Of a stretch of 37,625 nt of DNA, positions 24,898 through 31,987 are shown one piece after another. The position numbers and the translations under genes are program-made. Source of the DNA: a bacterium (GTDB lineage: Bacteria; Planctomycetota; Planctomycetia; Gemmatales; Gemmataceae); assembly GCA_017308215.1 (NCBI GenBank), contig JAFKFQ010000409.1, forward strand, positions 7,309-44,933, given 5' to 3'. Position 1 is the first letter of the stretch; each line of letters begins with the position of its first letter. The notes under the pieces were generated by a model. The model was not told the origin of the DNA. It searched no databases and saw nothing but the letters and a program-made list of their open reading frames with translations.

Positions 24898-24916
24898 TGG
24901 GGACAAACTGGGGACA
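24898..24916. repeat. Tandem TGGGGACA direct repeat beside the att site
   Basis: TGGGGACA occurs at 24898-24905 and again at 24909-24916, an 11-base period (about one helical turn). Placed between qatD and the integrase and near a tRNA-derived core, this is the kind of array bound by the arm-type domain of tyrosine integrases. Further inverted pairs (AGGAATC/GATTCCT at about 24961-24991, AGCGTT/AACGCT at about 24991-25004) follow. Confidence 0.5.
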
Positions 24917-24988
24917 GGGTTGGCGATGCAGCCCCAACGCGAGTACACTTTGATTGAAACGAGGAATCGGTCAGGGGAGCTGTGATTC

Positions 24989-26863
24989 CTAGCGTTCCAA
25001 CGCTGAAGCAGAGCAGGAGCAACGCGAAGTCAGCCTTGAGAAGGTAGCTTCGAATCCCTCCCTCTCCGCTAAAGGATCTGTCGCCAACTGCCCACGATCA
25101 CTCTCAAACCCCTGCTCCGGCAGGGGTTGTTTCGTTGACGGGCTGGCGACCGTCGTCAGGCCTCGATCTGTACGCTTGTCCTCGCCAGTCCTCTCCGACT
25201 CTAGCCCGCTACCGTTGTCTGCTGCTCCCGGTGCTGCTCCCACGCCTCCGGTCAGGCCGATCCCGGGCAGTTTGGCGACCGCCGCCGCGATGCCCTTCCG
25301 GGTGACGTGGGCGTAACGGTCCATCGTCAGCGTGATCGTCGAGTGCCGGGCCAGCTCCTTCGCCTCGTTCGGCATCACGCCGGCGTCCACGAGCGCGGTG
25401 ATGAACCCGTGCCGAAGGGCGTGGAAGTCGGCCGTGCCGCCGTCCCGGTCCTTGTACGCTAGGAAGTCGCTCGCCTCCCGCTCCGGTCGCTCCGCGGCCG
25501 CGGCCTCGGCCACCCACGCCCGCCGGGCCGCGTCGAGGTCTTTCCGCAGCATGGCGGCGGCCGAGAACTGCTTGGCCCACTTTCCGGGCCACAGCAGAGC
25601 GCTGGCCGGGCGGTCGGCGAGCCACAAACGGAGGTGCCCGACGAGATCGGGGTGGAGGGGCACAACGTCCTCTCGTTTGTGCTTCGAGTAGGCGGCCGCA
25701 ACCGTCACGGTCGGGGTGACGACGTCGAGGTCGAACGAACCCGGCGCCAGGCTGGCCAGCTCTGAAGCCCGGAGCCCGGTGTACGCGGCCGTCAGGTACA
25801 GCATCCGGCGATCCGGGCCGGGCAGCCCACGGTACGACCGCCCCGCAGTTGCCGCGGTGAGTAGCCGGGCGAACTCGTTCGTGTCGAGCGGCCGCCGCTC
25901 GTGCCGGATGGCGAACCCGCCGCCGGTCGCCAGTGAGCAGAGCGCGTCGGACAGCCACGGCGGGAGCGAGCTGAGGTTCTCGTAGGACAGCACCCACGAG
26001 TTCCGGGCCGCGATCATCAGGTCGCGGGCCTCCTTTGGTTCGGACCGGATCGGCGCCGTGGTCGGGTCGATGAGGCGCTTCAGCACCCGCGCCGTCGTTG
26101 ACTTGGCGCTGCCCTGCTCGCCCAACAGCCCGGCGATGGGAAACGGGCCGACGCCGCGGATCGCTGCCGTGACCCACGCCACGAGCAGGGCGAAGTCGGC
26201 CGGGTCCGGGAGGTTGAGGAACCGGCGGAGCGTCGCCACGGACCCGCCGGCGACCGGCCGGGGCAGAGCCAGCGCGGACGGCGACCGGCGGAACCGGACC
26301 GGCGGGTGTTCGCACGCCCGCCAGCCGTCGGCGTCGATCTCGATAACCGTGGCGGCGGGGTCGGCGAGGTCGAGGTACACCCGGCCCTGGTGCGCGGCGA
26401 CGCTGGAGATGGTCTCAACAGAGTAAGGATGCGGCTGGGTGACCGCTTCTGGAACCTCCAGGGCTTCACCCCCCAGTTGCGGGCGTTTCGCGGAGCGTCT
26501 TTGGGTGAGAACTTCGCGAGGTACCGGACGTTCTTCATCGCCTGCCCGCACACCACCTCGAGTTCGGAAGAGGAGTACGGACGCCCCGCTCGCCTTCGCG
26601 TGGACGGAGGCAACCACCTTCTTTTTGTCGTCCGCCAGGATGAAATCGGTGGCCTCGTCCTGCAGGTCGTCGCAGACGAGGTGCGTCGGCTTCCCGATCG
26701 CGCTCGCCAGCGCAGTTGTGCCGCCCAGATCCTGCACCAAGCCGAAGAGGGATGTGGGGGGCCAGCGATGGTGGGGCTTGGCGTTCGCATCGCCGTTCTC
26801 GGAAGAAGTCGTCTTCAGTTCGGCAAGAGCAGTACGTCTTGACCCCATGCTTGACCTCACCAC
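24989..26863 (-). CDS. Chimeric ORF: ATPase fragment fused to tyrosine integrase
   Basis: A 624-codon frame built from pieces. Residues about 1-98 (26863 to about 26570) resemble an unrelated nuclease- or helicase-associated domain (CDDLQDEATDFILADDKKKV). About 160-315 is a primase/helicase-type ATPase with Walker A GLLGEQGSAKSTTAR. At about 25910 the sequence changes within FAIRHERRPLDTNEF to a tyrosine-recombinase catalytic domain: TGLRASEL (Arg), ADFHALRHGF (His-x2-Arg), LARHSTITLTMDRYAHV (His and nucleophile Tyr). The integrase lacks its own core-binding N-terminus. The last 27 or so codons run through the tRNA-Ser-like core at 25049-25070. The integrase part may still be catalytic; the whole is probably a recombination scar. 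Confidence 0.75.
   Translation of the reverse strand: MVRSSMGSRRTALAELKTTSSENGDANAKPHHRWPPTSLFGLVQDLGGTTALASAIGKPTHLVCDDLQDEATDFILADDKKKVVASVHAKASGASVLLFRTRGGVRAGDEERPVPREVLTQRRSAKRPQLGGEALEVPEAVTQPHPYSVETISSVAAHQGRVYLDLADPAATVIEIDADGWRACEHPPVRFRRSPSALALPRPVAGGSVATLRRFLNLPDPADFALLVAWVTAAIRGVGPFPIAGLLGEQGSAKSTTARVLKRLIDPTTAPIRSEPKEARDLMIAARNSWVLSYENLSSLPPWLSDALCSLATGGGFAIRHERRPLDTNEFARLLTAATAGRSYRGLPGPDRRMLYLTAAYTGLRASELASLAPGSFDLDVVTPTVTVAAAYSKHKREDVVPLHPDLVGHLRLWLADRPASALLWPGKWAKQFSAAAMLRKDLDAARRAWVAEAAAAERPEREASDFLAYKDRDGGTADFHALRHGFITALVDAGVMPNEAKELARHSTITLTMDRYAHVTRKGIAAAVAKLPGIGLTGGVGAAPGAADNGSGLESERTGEDKRTDRGLTTVASPSTKQPLPEQGFESDRGQLATDPLAEREGFEATFSRLTSRCSCSASALER
25049..25070 (+). other. 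tRNA-Ser 3'-end copy (attachment site core)
   Basis: On the plus strand the stretch from TTCGAAT reads as a tRNA T-loop, followed by CCCTC (3' half of the T-stem), CCTCTCC (3' half of the acceptor stem) and G (discriminator), then CT. This is the 3' end of a tRNA-Ser gene. The bases to the left (GGTAGC) cannot pair with the T-stem, so the rest of the tRNA is absent. Such partial copies are the crossover cores of integrases that use tRNA genes. Confidence 0.78.
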
Positions 26864-27089
26864 AGGCGGAAAATCTCGGTGGCCTGAGTGCCGCGCGGAG
26901 GCCGGCGAAGTCGGCGAGGAGTGGGGCGATCCCCCGGTCGTCGGTCTTGAAGGACGTCTCGAACGCCAGGACGGCGAACAGTTGGTGGGCGGTGAAGACC
27001 TTCCCGCCGCAGGCCGAGGTGTACGCCGTGAGGGCTTCCCGGGTGAGCGCGAGCGCCTCCCGGGCGACGGCCCGCGGGGACTTGGTCAT
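26860..27089 (-). pseudogene. N-terminal fragment of a DDE transposase
   Basis: Reading leftward from the ATG at 27089, the first about 75 residues (YTSACGGKVFTAHQLFAVLA, then FKTDDRGIAPLLADFAGL) resemble the N-terminal domain of IS4/IS5-like transposases. After about 26860 the similarity stops and the frame enters the chimeric ATPase/integrase region. No catalytic DDE domain and no matching inverted repeats are seen, so this is a remnant. Confidence 0.55.
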
Positions 27090-27175
27090 GGAGTCGGGGT
27101 CCTCATCCCCCATTGGAACTCACGACCCGCCCGATGGACTCAACAGACCAACACGATCTCTCATCGCGTCCGAGT

Positions 27176-29005
27176 TCATCGCCACGTCACTTCCCCAATC
27201 GTCTCAGCCCGCGGAGTCGGCCCCTTTTCGGAGGCAATCGTCTTCGCGTTCTTGCCGTCCGAATCGCACACCACGAGGTGACTGAACGTCTCCTTGTTTC
27301 GGATATCCTCCTTCATATCGTCGTGAACCTCGCGCCAAATGTAGGCGACCCGCTTCCCGTCCGGGGACCAACAGAATCCCAGGATCTCGCCCGCCTTCGG
27401 CAGATCGGTGACCGGCGCCGTTTTCCCGGTCGCGAGATCGAGTACCCGCATTCGCATGTTGTTCGGTGTGAGATCGCTCGCGTCGCCGGTCAGCGGAAAC
27501 CGCCCGAACAGAACACGGGAGCCGTCGGGCGAAAACTGACCGAACGCGGCCGCTTCGCTCTTCGTGTCGGTCAGGAGCCTGTGCTCCTTCCCGTCGCGGC
27601 TCCACAGGTGGAGCTCGGCGACCGGGGGCACGTCTGCGGGCTTCATGAGCGTGGTCAAGAAGTACTTCCCGTCCCGCGACCAGTCGGTAATGACCTGGTC
27701 CTTGGGGATGAAGTCCAGAGGAATCGTTGCCTTGGTTCTTACGCTCACGATAGCGTGTTTCGTGTCCGCTGCATGGTTCTCGCCCTCCTTGACGTCACCG
27801 CACACGATCTCGGTGCCGTCGGGGGACCACGCGATCATCTGGCACTCGACCTCGAGATCCGTTACCGGCGCCTGCTCATCGAGTCCGCGGACGTAGAGCT
27901 TCGTGACCGGGCGCCGCCCCACGAACGTGAGGAGCAACGCCAGTTGCTTCCCGTCCGGGGAGAGTCGCGCGTTGTTCGGGAAGGGGTTCAGCGGCTCGGC
28001 GGTCGCCACTTTCTGCTCGTTTTTCCCGTCCGGGTCGATGAGCACGAGACGTCGTGATCGGGAGAACAGCAGCTTGTTCGGGCCGGCCGCGGGTTGGGTG
28101 CCGACCTTCGGAACCGGTGCGGGTGCTGGAGCCTTGAGACCATCGGCCGGTGGGACGCGCGGTGACGGCTGGTCGTTCGGGGACGACTCGGCCGCGGGCC
28201 CTAGTGCCGCGAGCGCGGCGAACAGGACCAGGGACGCGAGTACCAGAGCACGAATCGGCATCGTAACGGCCACTCCATTGGCGAGCATCGAAACGGCCCC
28301 CGGCACCGCGTCAGGGGCCCCCGACCCGAATCGAATCGCAGCGGCGAGGAGGGATCTGGGCACGTCTCCCGCCGAGGCCGTCGGTCCGTTAACGGCAACG
28401 CCCCCGGCCACTGCGGGCACGACGCCCCGGCGCGTGAGCCGTGCCGCGAGCATTTTGCGCGCGGTGGTCAGGCGACTGGAGAGCGTACCCTCCGGGATCC
28501 CGAGCGACTCGGCGACCAGTCTGCGTGGGCGCCGTTCGAGGTCGCAGGCGACGAGGACGACCCGGTACTTGCCCGGCAACTTCCGCAACTCGTCGTCGAG
28601 GATCGCACCGACTTCCGGATCGTGTTCGGGCGGGGCGGGGCAATCGGAGAGTTCGATGCCCGAATGCTCCCGCCGGCTCCGGAGCCGGGAGTCGCGAAGG
28701 GAACCCAGAGAGATCCGGCAGGCGACGCCGTGGAGCCATGCCCCGAGAGCGTCCGGCTCGGTAATCGTCGCGGCCTTCCGGGCCAGCACCAGGAACACGG
28801 CCTGGAACGCGTCCTCGGCCCGGTGCCGGTCGCGCAGCATCCGGCGACAGGTGCCGAAGACCAGCGGGCCGTGCCGGGTCACGATCTCGGCAAATGCGAG
28901 TTCGTCCCGGGTCGTGGTGAACCACCGGATCAGTTCCGCATCGGTGGCGCCGGTCAGTCGGTACGAAACAAACGGCCTCACGGAACTCGTGGTCGTCACG
29001 GCCAT
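27176..29005 (-). CDS. ECF sigma factor fused to membrane segment and WD40-like beta-propeller
   Basis: A 609-residue protein from the ATG at 29005 (the longer upstream frame is of poor composition). Region 2 of an ECF sigma factor is at about 15-75 (TRDELAFAEIVTRHGPLVFG, DRHRAEDAFQAVFLVLARKA); region 4 at about 135-185 (RRLVAESLGIPEGTLSSRLT). A transmembrane helix follows (MPIRALVLASLVLFAALAAL, about 250-270), then a Pro-rich linker and a TolB/WD40-like beta-propeller from about 310 with repeated SPDGK-type blades (LSPDGKQLALLL, WSPDGTEIVCG, FSPDGSRVLFG, WSPDGKRVAYIW). This one-protein sensor-sigma form is characteristic of Planctomycetes. Ends at the TGA-equivalent at 27176. Confidence 0.85.
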   Translation of the reverse strand: MAVTTTSSVRPFVSYRLTGATDAELIRWFTTTRDELAFAEIVTRHGPLVFGTCRRMLRDRHRAEDAFQAVFLVLARKAATITEPDALGAWLHGVACRISLGSLRDSRLRSRREHSGIELSDCPAPPEHDPEVGAILDDELRKLPGKYRVVLVACDLERRPRRLVAESLGIPEGTLSSRLTTARKMLAARLTRRGVVPAVAGGVAVNGPTASAGDVPRSLLAAAIRFGSGAPDAVPGAVSMLANGVAVTMPIRALVLASLVLFAALAALGPAAESSPNDQPSPRVPPADGLKAPAPAPVPKVGTQPAAGPNKLLFSRSRRLVLIDPDGKNEQKVATAEPLNPFPNNARLSPDGKQLALLLTFVGRRPVTKLYVRGLDEQAPVTDLEVECQMIAWSPDGTEIVCGDVKEGENHAADTKHAIVSVRTKATIPLDFIPKDQVITDWSRDGKYFLTTLMKPADVPPVAELHLWSRDGKEHRLLTDTKSEAAAFGQFSPDGSRVLFGRFPLTGDASDLTPNNMRMRVLDLATGKTAPVTDLPKAGEILGFCWSPDGKRVAYIWREVHDDMKEDIRNKETFSHLVVCDSDGKNAKTIASEKGPTPRAETIGEVTWR

Positions 29006-29202
29006 CGTTTTGAGCGCCCCGGGACCGTCGGCCTCCGCCGACGCTACCTGTATCTTGCGCGAACGGCGCCTTCCATCGGTGAGTTTCCAAAAAAGGCAAC
29101 GGCGTACCAGATTTGTAATGACGATCGCACAATTGTTTACACCAGGTACACTGAGAAAAGAACGGCTGGCACACCAGCTCGCGAGGGATGTGGCGATCAG
29201 TT

Positions 29203-29433
29203 TCAACTGGCAGATCTCGATCTCGGCGTTCCGCGGCGCGGCACCTTGGAAGCGGGGGCTCTGCTTGTGGATGCCCCCGGATGGAGGCTACCATGTGCCG
29301 TGCGGAGGGCCTCGGCGAGTGTGGACATGCCGCTCCCGCGTGGGCCGATGGTGCACACCAAGCCCGGGGTTAACGAAAGCAACAGGTCGGAGAGGAAGCC
29401 GCCCGAGTGTGGTGGACCCGGCCTGGAATCCAC
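29203..29433 (-). pseudogene. AAA-type ATPase fragment with altered Walker A
   Basis: A short leftward frame contains LTPGLVCTIGPRGSGMSTLA, which matches a P-loop except that the invariant Lys is Met. Only about 45 residues look protein-like; upstream and downstream parts belong to other fragments. It would not bind nucleotide normally and lies in a debris zone, so it is called a remnant. Confidence 0.4.
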
Positions 29434-29468
29434 GGCACGATTGGCCTCCTCCGGTCGTCTCGTTCGGC

Positions 29469-29755
29469 TCAGTTGCCCCGCCGCTCCGGCTCCGGTGCCA
29501 GGTCCTCCGCCTCGCGGAGTTGTTCGATCTCCATCCGCCAGTGATCCTTATCCCGTGCGGGCGACCTTCCTGCACCCAGATGAAGTAGGCGGCAACAGCG
29601 ATCTCGCTTTCAGCAACGCCCTTCGGCGGTTCGGCCTCCGGGTCGGGTGGCGAAAGCTCGGGGGGCGGCCGACAGCTCACCGAGCCGGCGGGCGATGGCG
29701 TCCGCGTGCTTGTACTCCGCACGGAGGGCCGCCCGCTGCTCGGCCGAGAACCACT
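29469..29755 (-). pseudogene. DUF2934-like gene remnant with two frameshifts
   Basis: Reading leftward, SEIAVAAYFIWVQEGRPHG resembles the start of the DUF2934 motif, but the matching continuation (RDKDHWRMEIEQLREAED) appears in another frame after a shift at about 29555, ending at a TGA at 29471-29469. An upstream helical part (EQRAALRAEYKHADAIARRL) joins in a third frame across a C-run at about 29651. Three frames are needed to make one protein, so it is broken as assembled. Confidence 0.5.
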
Positions 29756-29948
29756 CGTGGATCGCACGCCCCCACGCGGGGGTGAACCCGACCAGCTTGG
29801 CGGCCGTGGTGGCCGAGAGTGGGTCGTCGGGGCGGGTGACCAGCCAGAGCACGTGCCACCGGCTCTTCTCGGCCGCGTCGGTACAACGGCGGTATCGGCG
29901 ATCGATCTCCTCGTGACTCAGATGCCCGGCAACAGGTAAGCCTTTCAT
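29756..29948 (-). pseudogene. IS630-like transposase N-terminal fragment
   Basis: From an ATG at 29948 the sequence reads MKGLPVAGHLSHEEIDRRYR, then WHVLWLVTRPDDPLSATTAA and KLVGFTPAWGRAI, a helix-turn-helix region typical of the start of IS630-family transposases. Similarity ends near 29756, where it runs into the DUF2934-like remnant. No DDE domain is present. It lies 42 bases from the left end of the IS at 29991. Confidence 0.6.
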
Positions 29949-29990
29949 GGAACCCTCCCACGGTCGGAGAGGGTTATGCATCAACCGGAT

Positions 29991-30007
29991 TCCAGTGCTT
30001 TCAAGTT
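29991..30007 (+). repeat. IS left terminal inverted repeat
   Basis: TCCAGTGCTTTCAAGTT; exact reverse complement of 31213-31229. Confidence 0.85.
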
Positions 30008-31136
30008 GGGGGTGCCGGTCGGGCGTTGGCGTCTCGGCGGGTGAACGCGACCAGGATGTCCGGTAGCAGGATCAGGCGGGTCGCGGCGAGCGACCACCTG
30101 CGGCCGGCGTTCCGGTTGGCCCACGCCCAGGCGTTGCGGACCAGTCGCCCGATCGCCACCCACAACAGCCGGATGACCCCGTCCCGGCAGGAGGTTCGCG
30201 GCCGGGTCCCGGCGAGCGGGCGGTCGCGGCTCTCGATCCCGAACCGCACCCGGTACCGATCCCGGACCGCCACCGGGTCACCGCCCACCCGCCAGGTGAC
30301 GGACAGGAGCTTGCGGGTGTGGCGGCGGCCGGTCCGGCCGTGCCGGTACGTCTTGTGGGCGACGACGACCACCACCCGCGCCGCCTGGCCCCGGTCCGCG
30401 TGGGTGTACGGATACCGCCCGGCCCCGCACCGGCGGACGGCCCGGAGCCCGGTCGCCGGCACCCCGGGCCGGGGCTTGCGGCCCCGGATCGCCGCCGGGA
30501 TGACGAACGGGAGCCGGCGGGCCTGGAGCAACCGCATCACGGCGATCGAGAAGAACGCCCGGTCGAGCAGGACCACCCGGACCGGCACCCGGGCGGCGGC
30601 CACCCGGCCGAGGAGCCGCCCGAGGACCGCGGTCATCGGCTCCCGGTCGGGGACCGCGGTCAACCCGATCGTGTACCGGTCCGGCCCGCCGACCGCGCAC
30701 GCCGTGGCGTACGTGTGGAAGTCGTGGGTGCCGACCGCGTGCTCGCCCCGGGCGGTGTCCCGGGTCGGGGAGCCGTAGTACGGGATCTGGTGGTCGTCGG
30801 TGGCCAGCCGGGCCGGCCGCGGTCGCTCGGGGAGCGGGGCGCGGAGGGTGGGTCGGAGCCGCCCCTCCGGGGCCGCCGCCGCCTCGGCAGGCTCGCCCGG
30901 AGGGCGTCCCAGATGCCCCGGCCGGTCGGGGCGACCGGGATGGCGTCACGGGCCGCGGCCAGGGACCGGGCGAACGCGGCAGCCCACAGCAGAACCTGCC
31001 AGACGACGCCCGGGGTGGCCTCCCGGCGGCCGGCCGGGAGGCGGATGGCAGCGGACAGCCGAGCGGTCCGGGTGTGTCGCAGATGGCGGGTAGCGGCGGC
31101 CGACCCACGGGGGATAGACTCGGGCGTGGGACGCAT
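30001..31136 (-). pseudogene. IS4/ISH3-like DDE transposase, one frameshift
   Basis: The start is ATG at 31136 with GGGAGGAG just upstream; about 85 residues follow (TPGVVWQVLLWAAAFARSLA, GIWDALRASLP). Near 30858-30882, in a run of CGG repeats and CCCC, the sensible frame changes; the new frame reads EGRLRPTLRAPLPERPR, then LATDDHQIPYYGSP (first catalytic Asp), RVVLLDRAFFSIAVMRLLQA (second Asp), and RVRFGIESRDR (catalytic Glu), ending at 30001. The joined product is about 378 residues. Either a -1 programmed slip at the C/G run, a true inactivating indel or an assembly error would explain it. Confidence 0.7.
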
Positions 31137-31172
31137 GGGGCTCCTCCCGGTGGAAGTGTGGCAACCTCCATC

Positions 31173-31673
31173 TCAGGGGGAGCCCGTGCGTCCCGCTACC
31201 CCTACACCGCCGAACTTGAAAGCACTGGATTCGGTATCAGTTCTCACCGCGAGTCCCCGACCGGCCGATTGGTGAACCCAGCCCTCGACCCCGCCCGGCG
31301 CGTTCTCCTTCTTCCAGATCGGCACGAGCGACTTCAGCGCGTCGATGGCGTACTGCCCCGCCTCGAACGCCTCCCGGCGGTGCAGACTGCTCACCGCCAG
31401 GACGACGCTCACCTCGCCGACCTCTAGCCGGCCGAGCCGGTGTACAATCGCGACGTCACCGACCACCCAGCGGCGCCGGACGTCGGCTTCGATCTCGGCG
31501 AGTTTTCGCTCCGCCATCGGCCCGTAGGCTTCGTAGTCGAGGAACTCCGTGACCTGCTCGCCCGTGAGCTCGCGCACGGTGCCGAGTAACAGGATCACCG
31601 CCCCGCACCGCGGCGAGCGCACGGCGTCCACGAGGACGTGGTGGTCGATCGGGGTTCGCATCAGTCCGGTCAT
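31173..31673 (-). CDS. moaE: Molybdopterin synthase catalytic subunit, C-terminus replaced by IS
   Basis: A 166-residue reading from the ATG at 31673. It shows the MoaE pattern: VILLLGTVRE, FLDYEAYGPMAERKLAEI, DVAIVHRLGRLEVGEVSVVL, SLHRREAFEAGQYAIDALK and the Lys-bearing VPIWKKE that holds the active-site lysine. MoaE works with MoaD to insert two sulfurs into precursor Z in molybdenum cofactor synthesis. The native product probably ended soon after EGWVHQ; about 18 residues at the C-terminus now come from the IS end (31229 to 31173). The catalytic part is intact, so it may still work. Start could also be ATG 31661. Confidence 0.85.
   Translation of the reverse strand: MTGLMRTPIDHHVLVDAVRSPRCGAVILLLGTVRELTGEQVTEFLDYEAYGPMAERKLAEIEADVRRRWVVGDVAIVHRLGRLEVGEVSVVLAVSSLHRREAFEAGQYAIDALKSLVPIWKKENAPGGVEGWVHQSAGRGLAVRTDTESSAFKFGGVGVAGRTGSP
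31213..31229 (-). repeat. IS right terminal inverted repeat
   Basis: AACTTGAAAGCACTGGA on the plus strand; exact reverse complement of 29991-30007. It also encodes the novel end of the truncated moaE product. Confidence 0.85.
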
Positions 31674-31987
31674 GTGTCGCCGCACCGCCTGCGTGAGAAT
31701 GTGGGTCACTTGCGCGGCACCGCGACCCAGGCAACCATTGTGCCGCGGTCGCTTCCGTGCCACTTCTCCGGTCGTCCGGCTTCAACTGGCTGGTCGTGAT
31801 CGATCGAGGCCGACCCCGGGTTCGGGCGGGGCGGTCCGTGGCTGATAGCTTTCTGCTAGCTCGGTAAACTGATTGCCAGCGGTCATGCCGCTGCCAACGA
31901 TTGGGGCGTTTCGCGCCCGGCACAGGCGTTGCCATCCCGGGCGTCGCGAGCCGGATGCGGTGGGCCATGTGGAGGCGAAGCGGAACC
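31674..31987. other. Divergent intergenic region between moaE and hlyD-like gene
   Basis: About 310 bases hold the promoters of both genes. No additional gene is convincing; frames here are short or of shadow composition. No clear hairpin terminator or riboswitch-like fold was spotted. Confidence 0.5.

Larger units (their letters stand above)
29991..31229. mobile_element. IS4/ISH3-like insertion sequence, 1.24 kb
   Basis: Bounded by 17-base perfect terminal inverted repeats (TCCAGTGCTTTCAAGTT at 29991-30007 and its complement at 31213-31229), with partial similarity extending a few bases further in. It encodes one leftward DDE transposase in two frames. No clear target-site duplication is seen in the flanks (ACCGGAT left, TTCGGTA right), suggesting rearrangement after insertion. 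The right end lies inside moaE. Confidence 0.8.

Noticed and set aside
25049..25070. A complete tRNA-Ser gene
   Set aside because: Only the 3' T-loop to discriminator part is present; the left half cannot form the T-stem, anticodon or D arms.
27113..29588. Long plus-strand frames opposite the sigma/propeller gene
   Set aside because: They are antisense images of a well supported gene and contain no domain.
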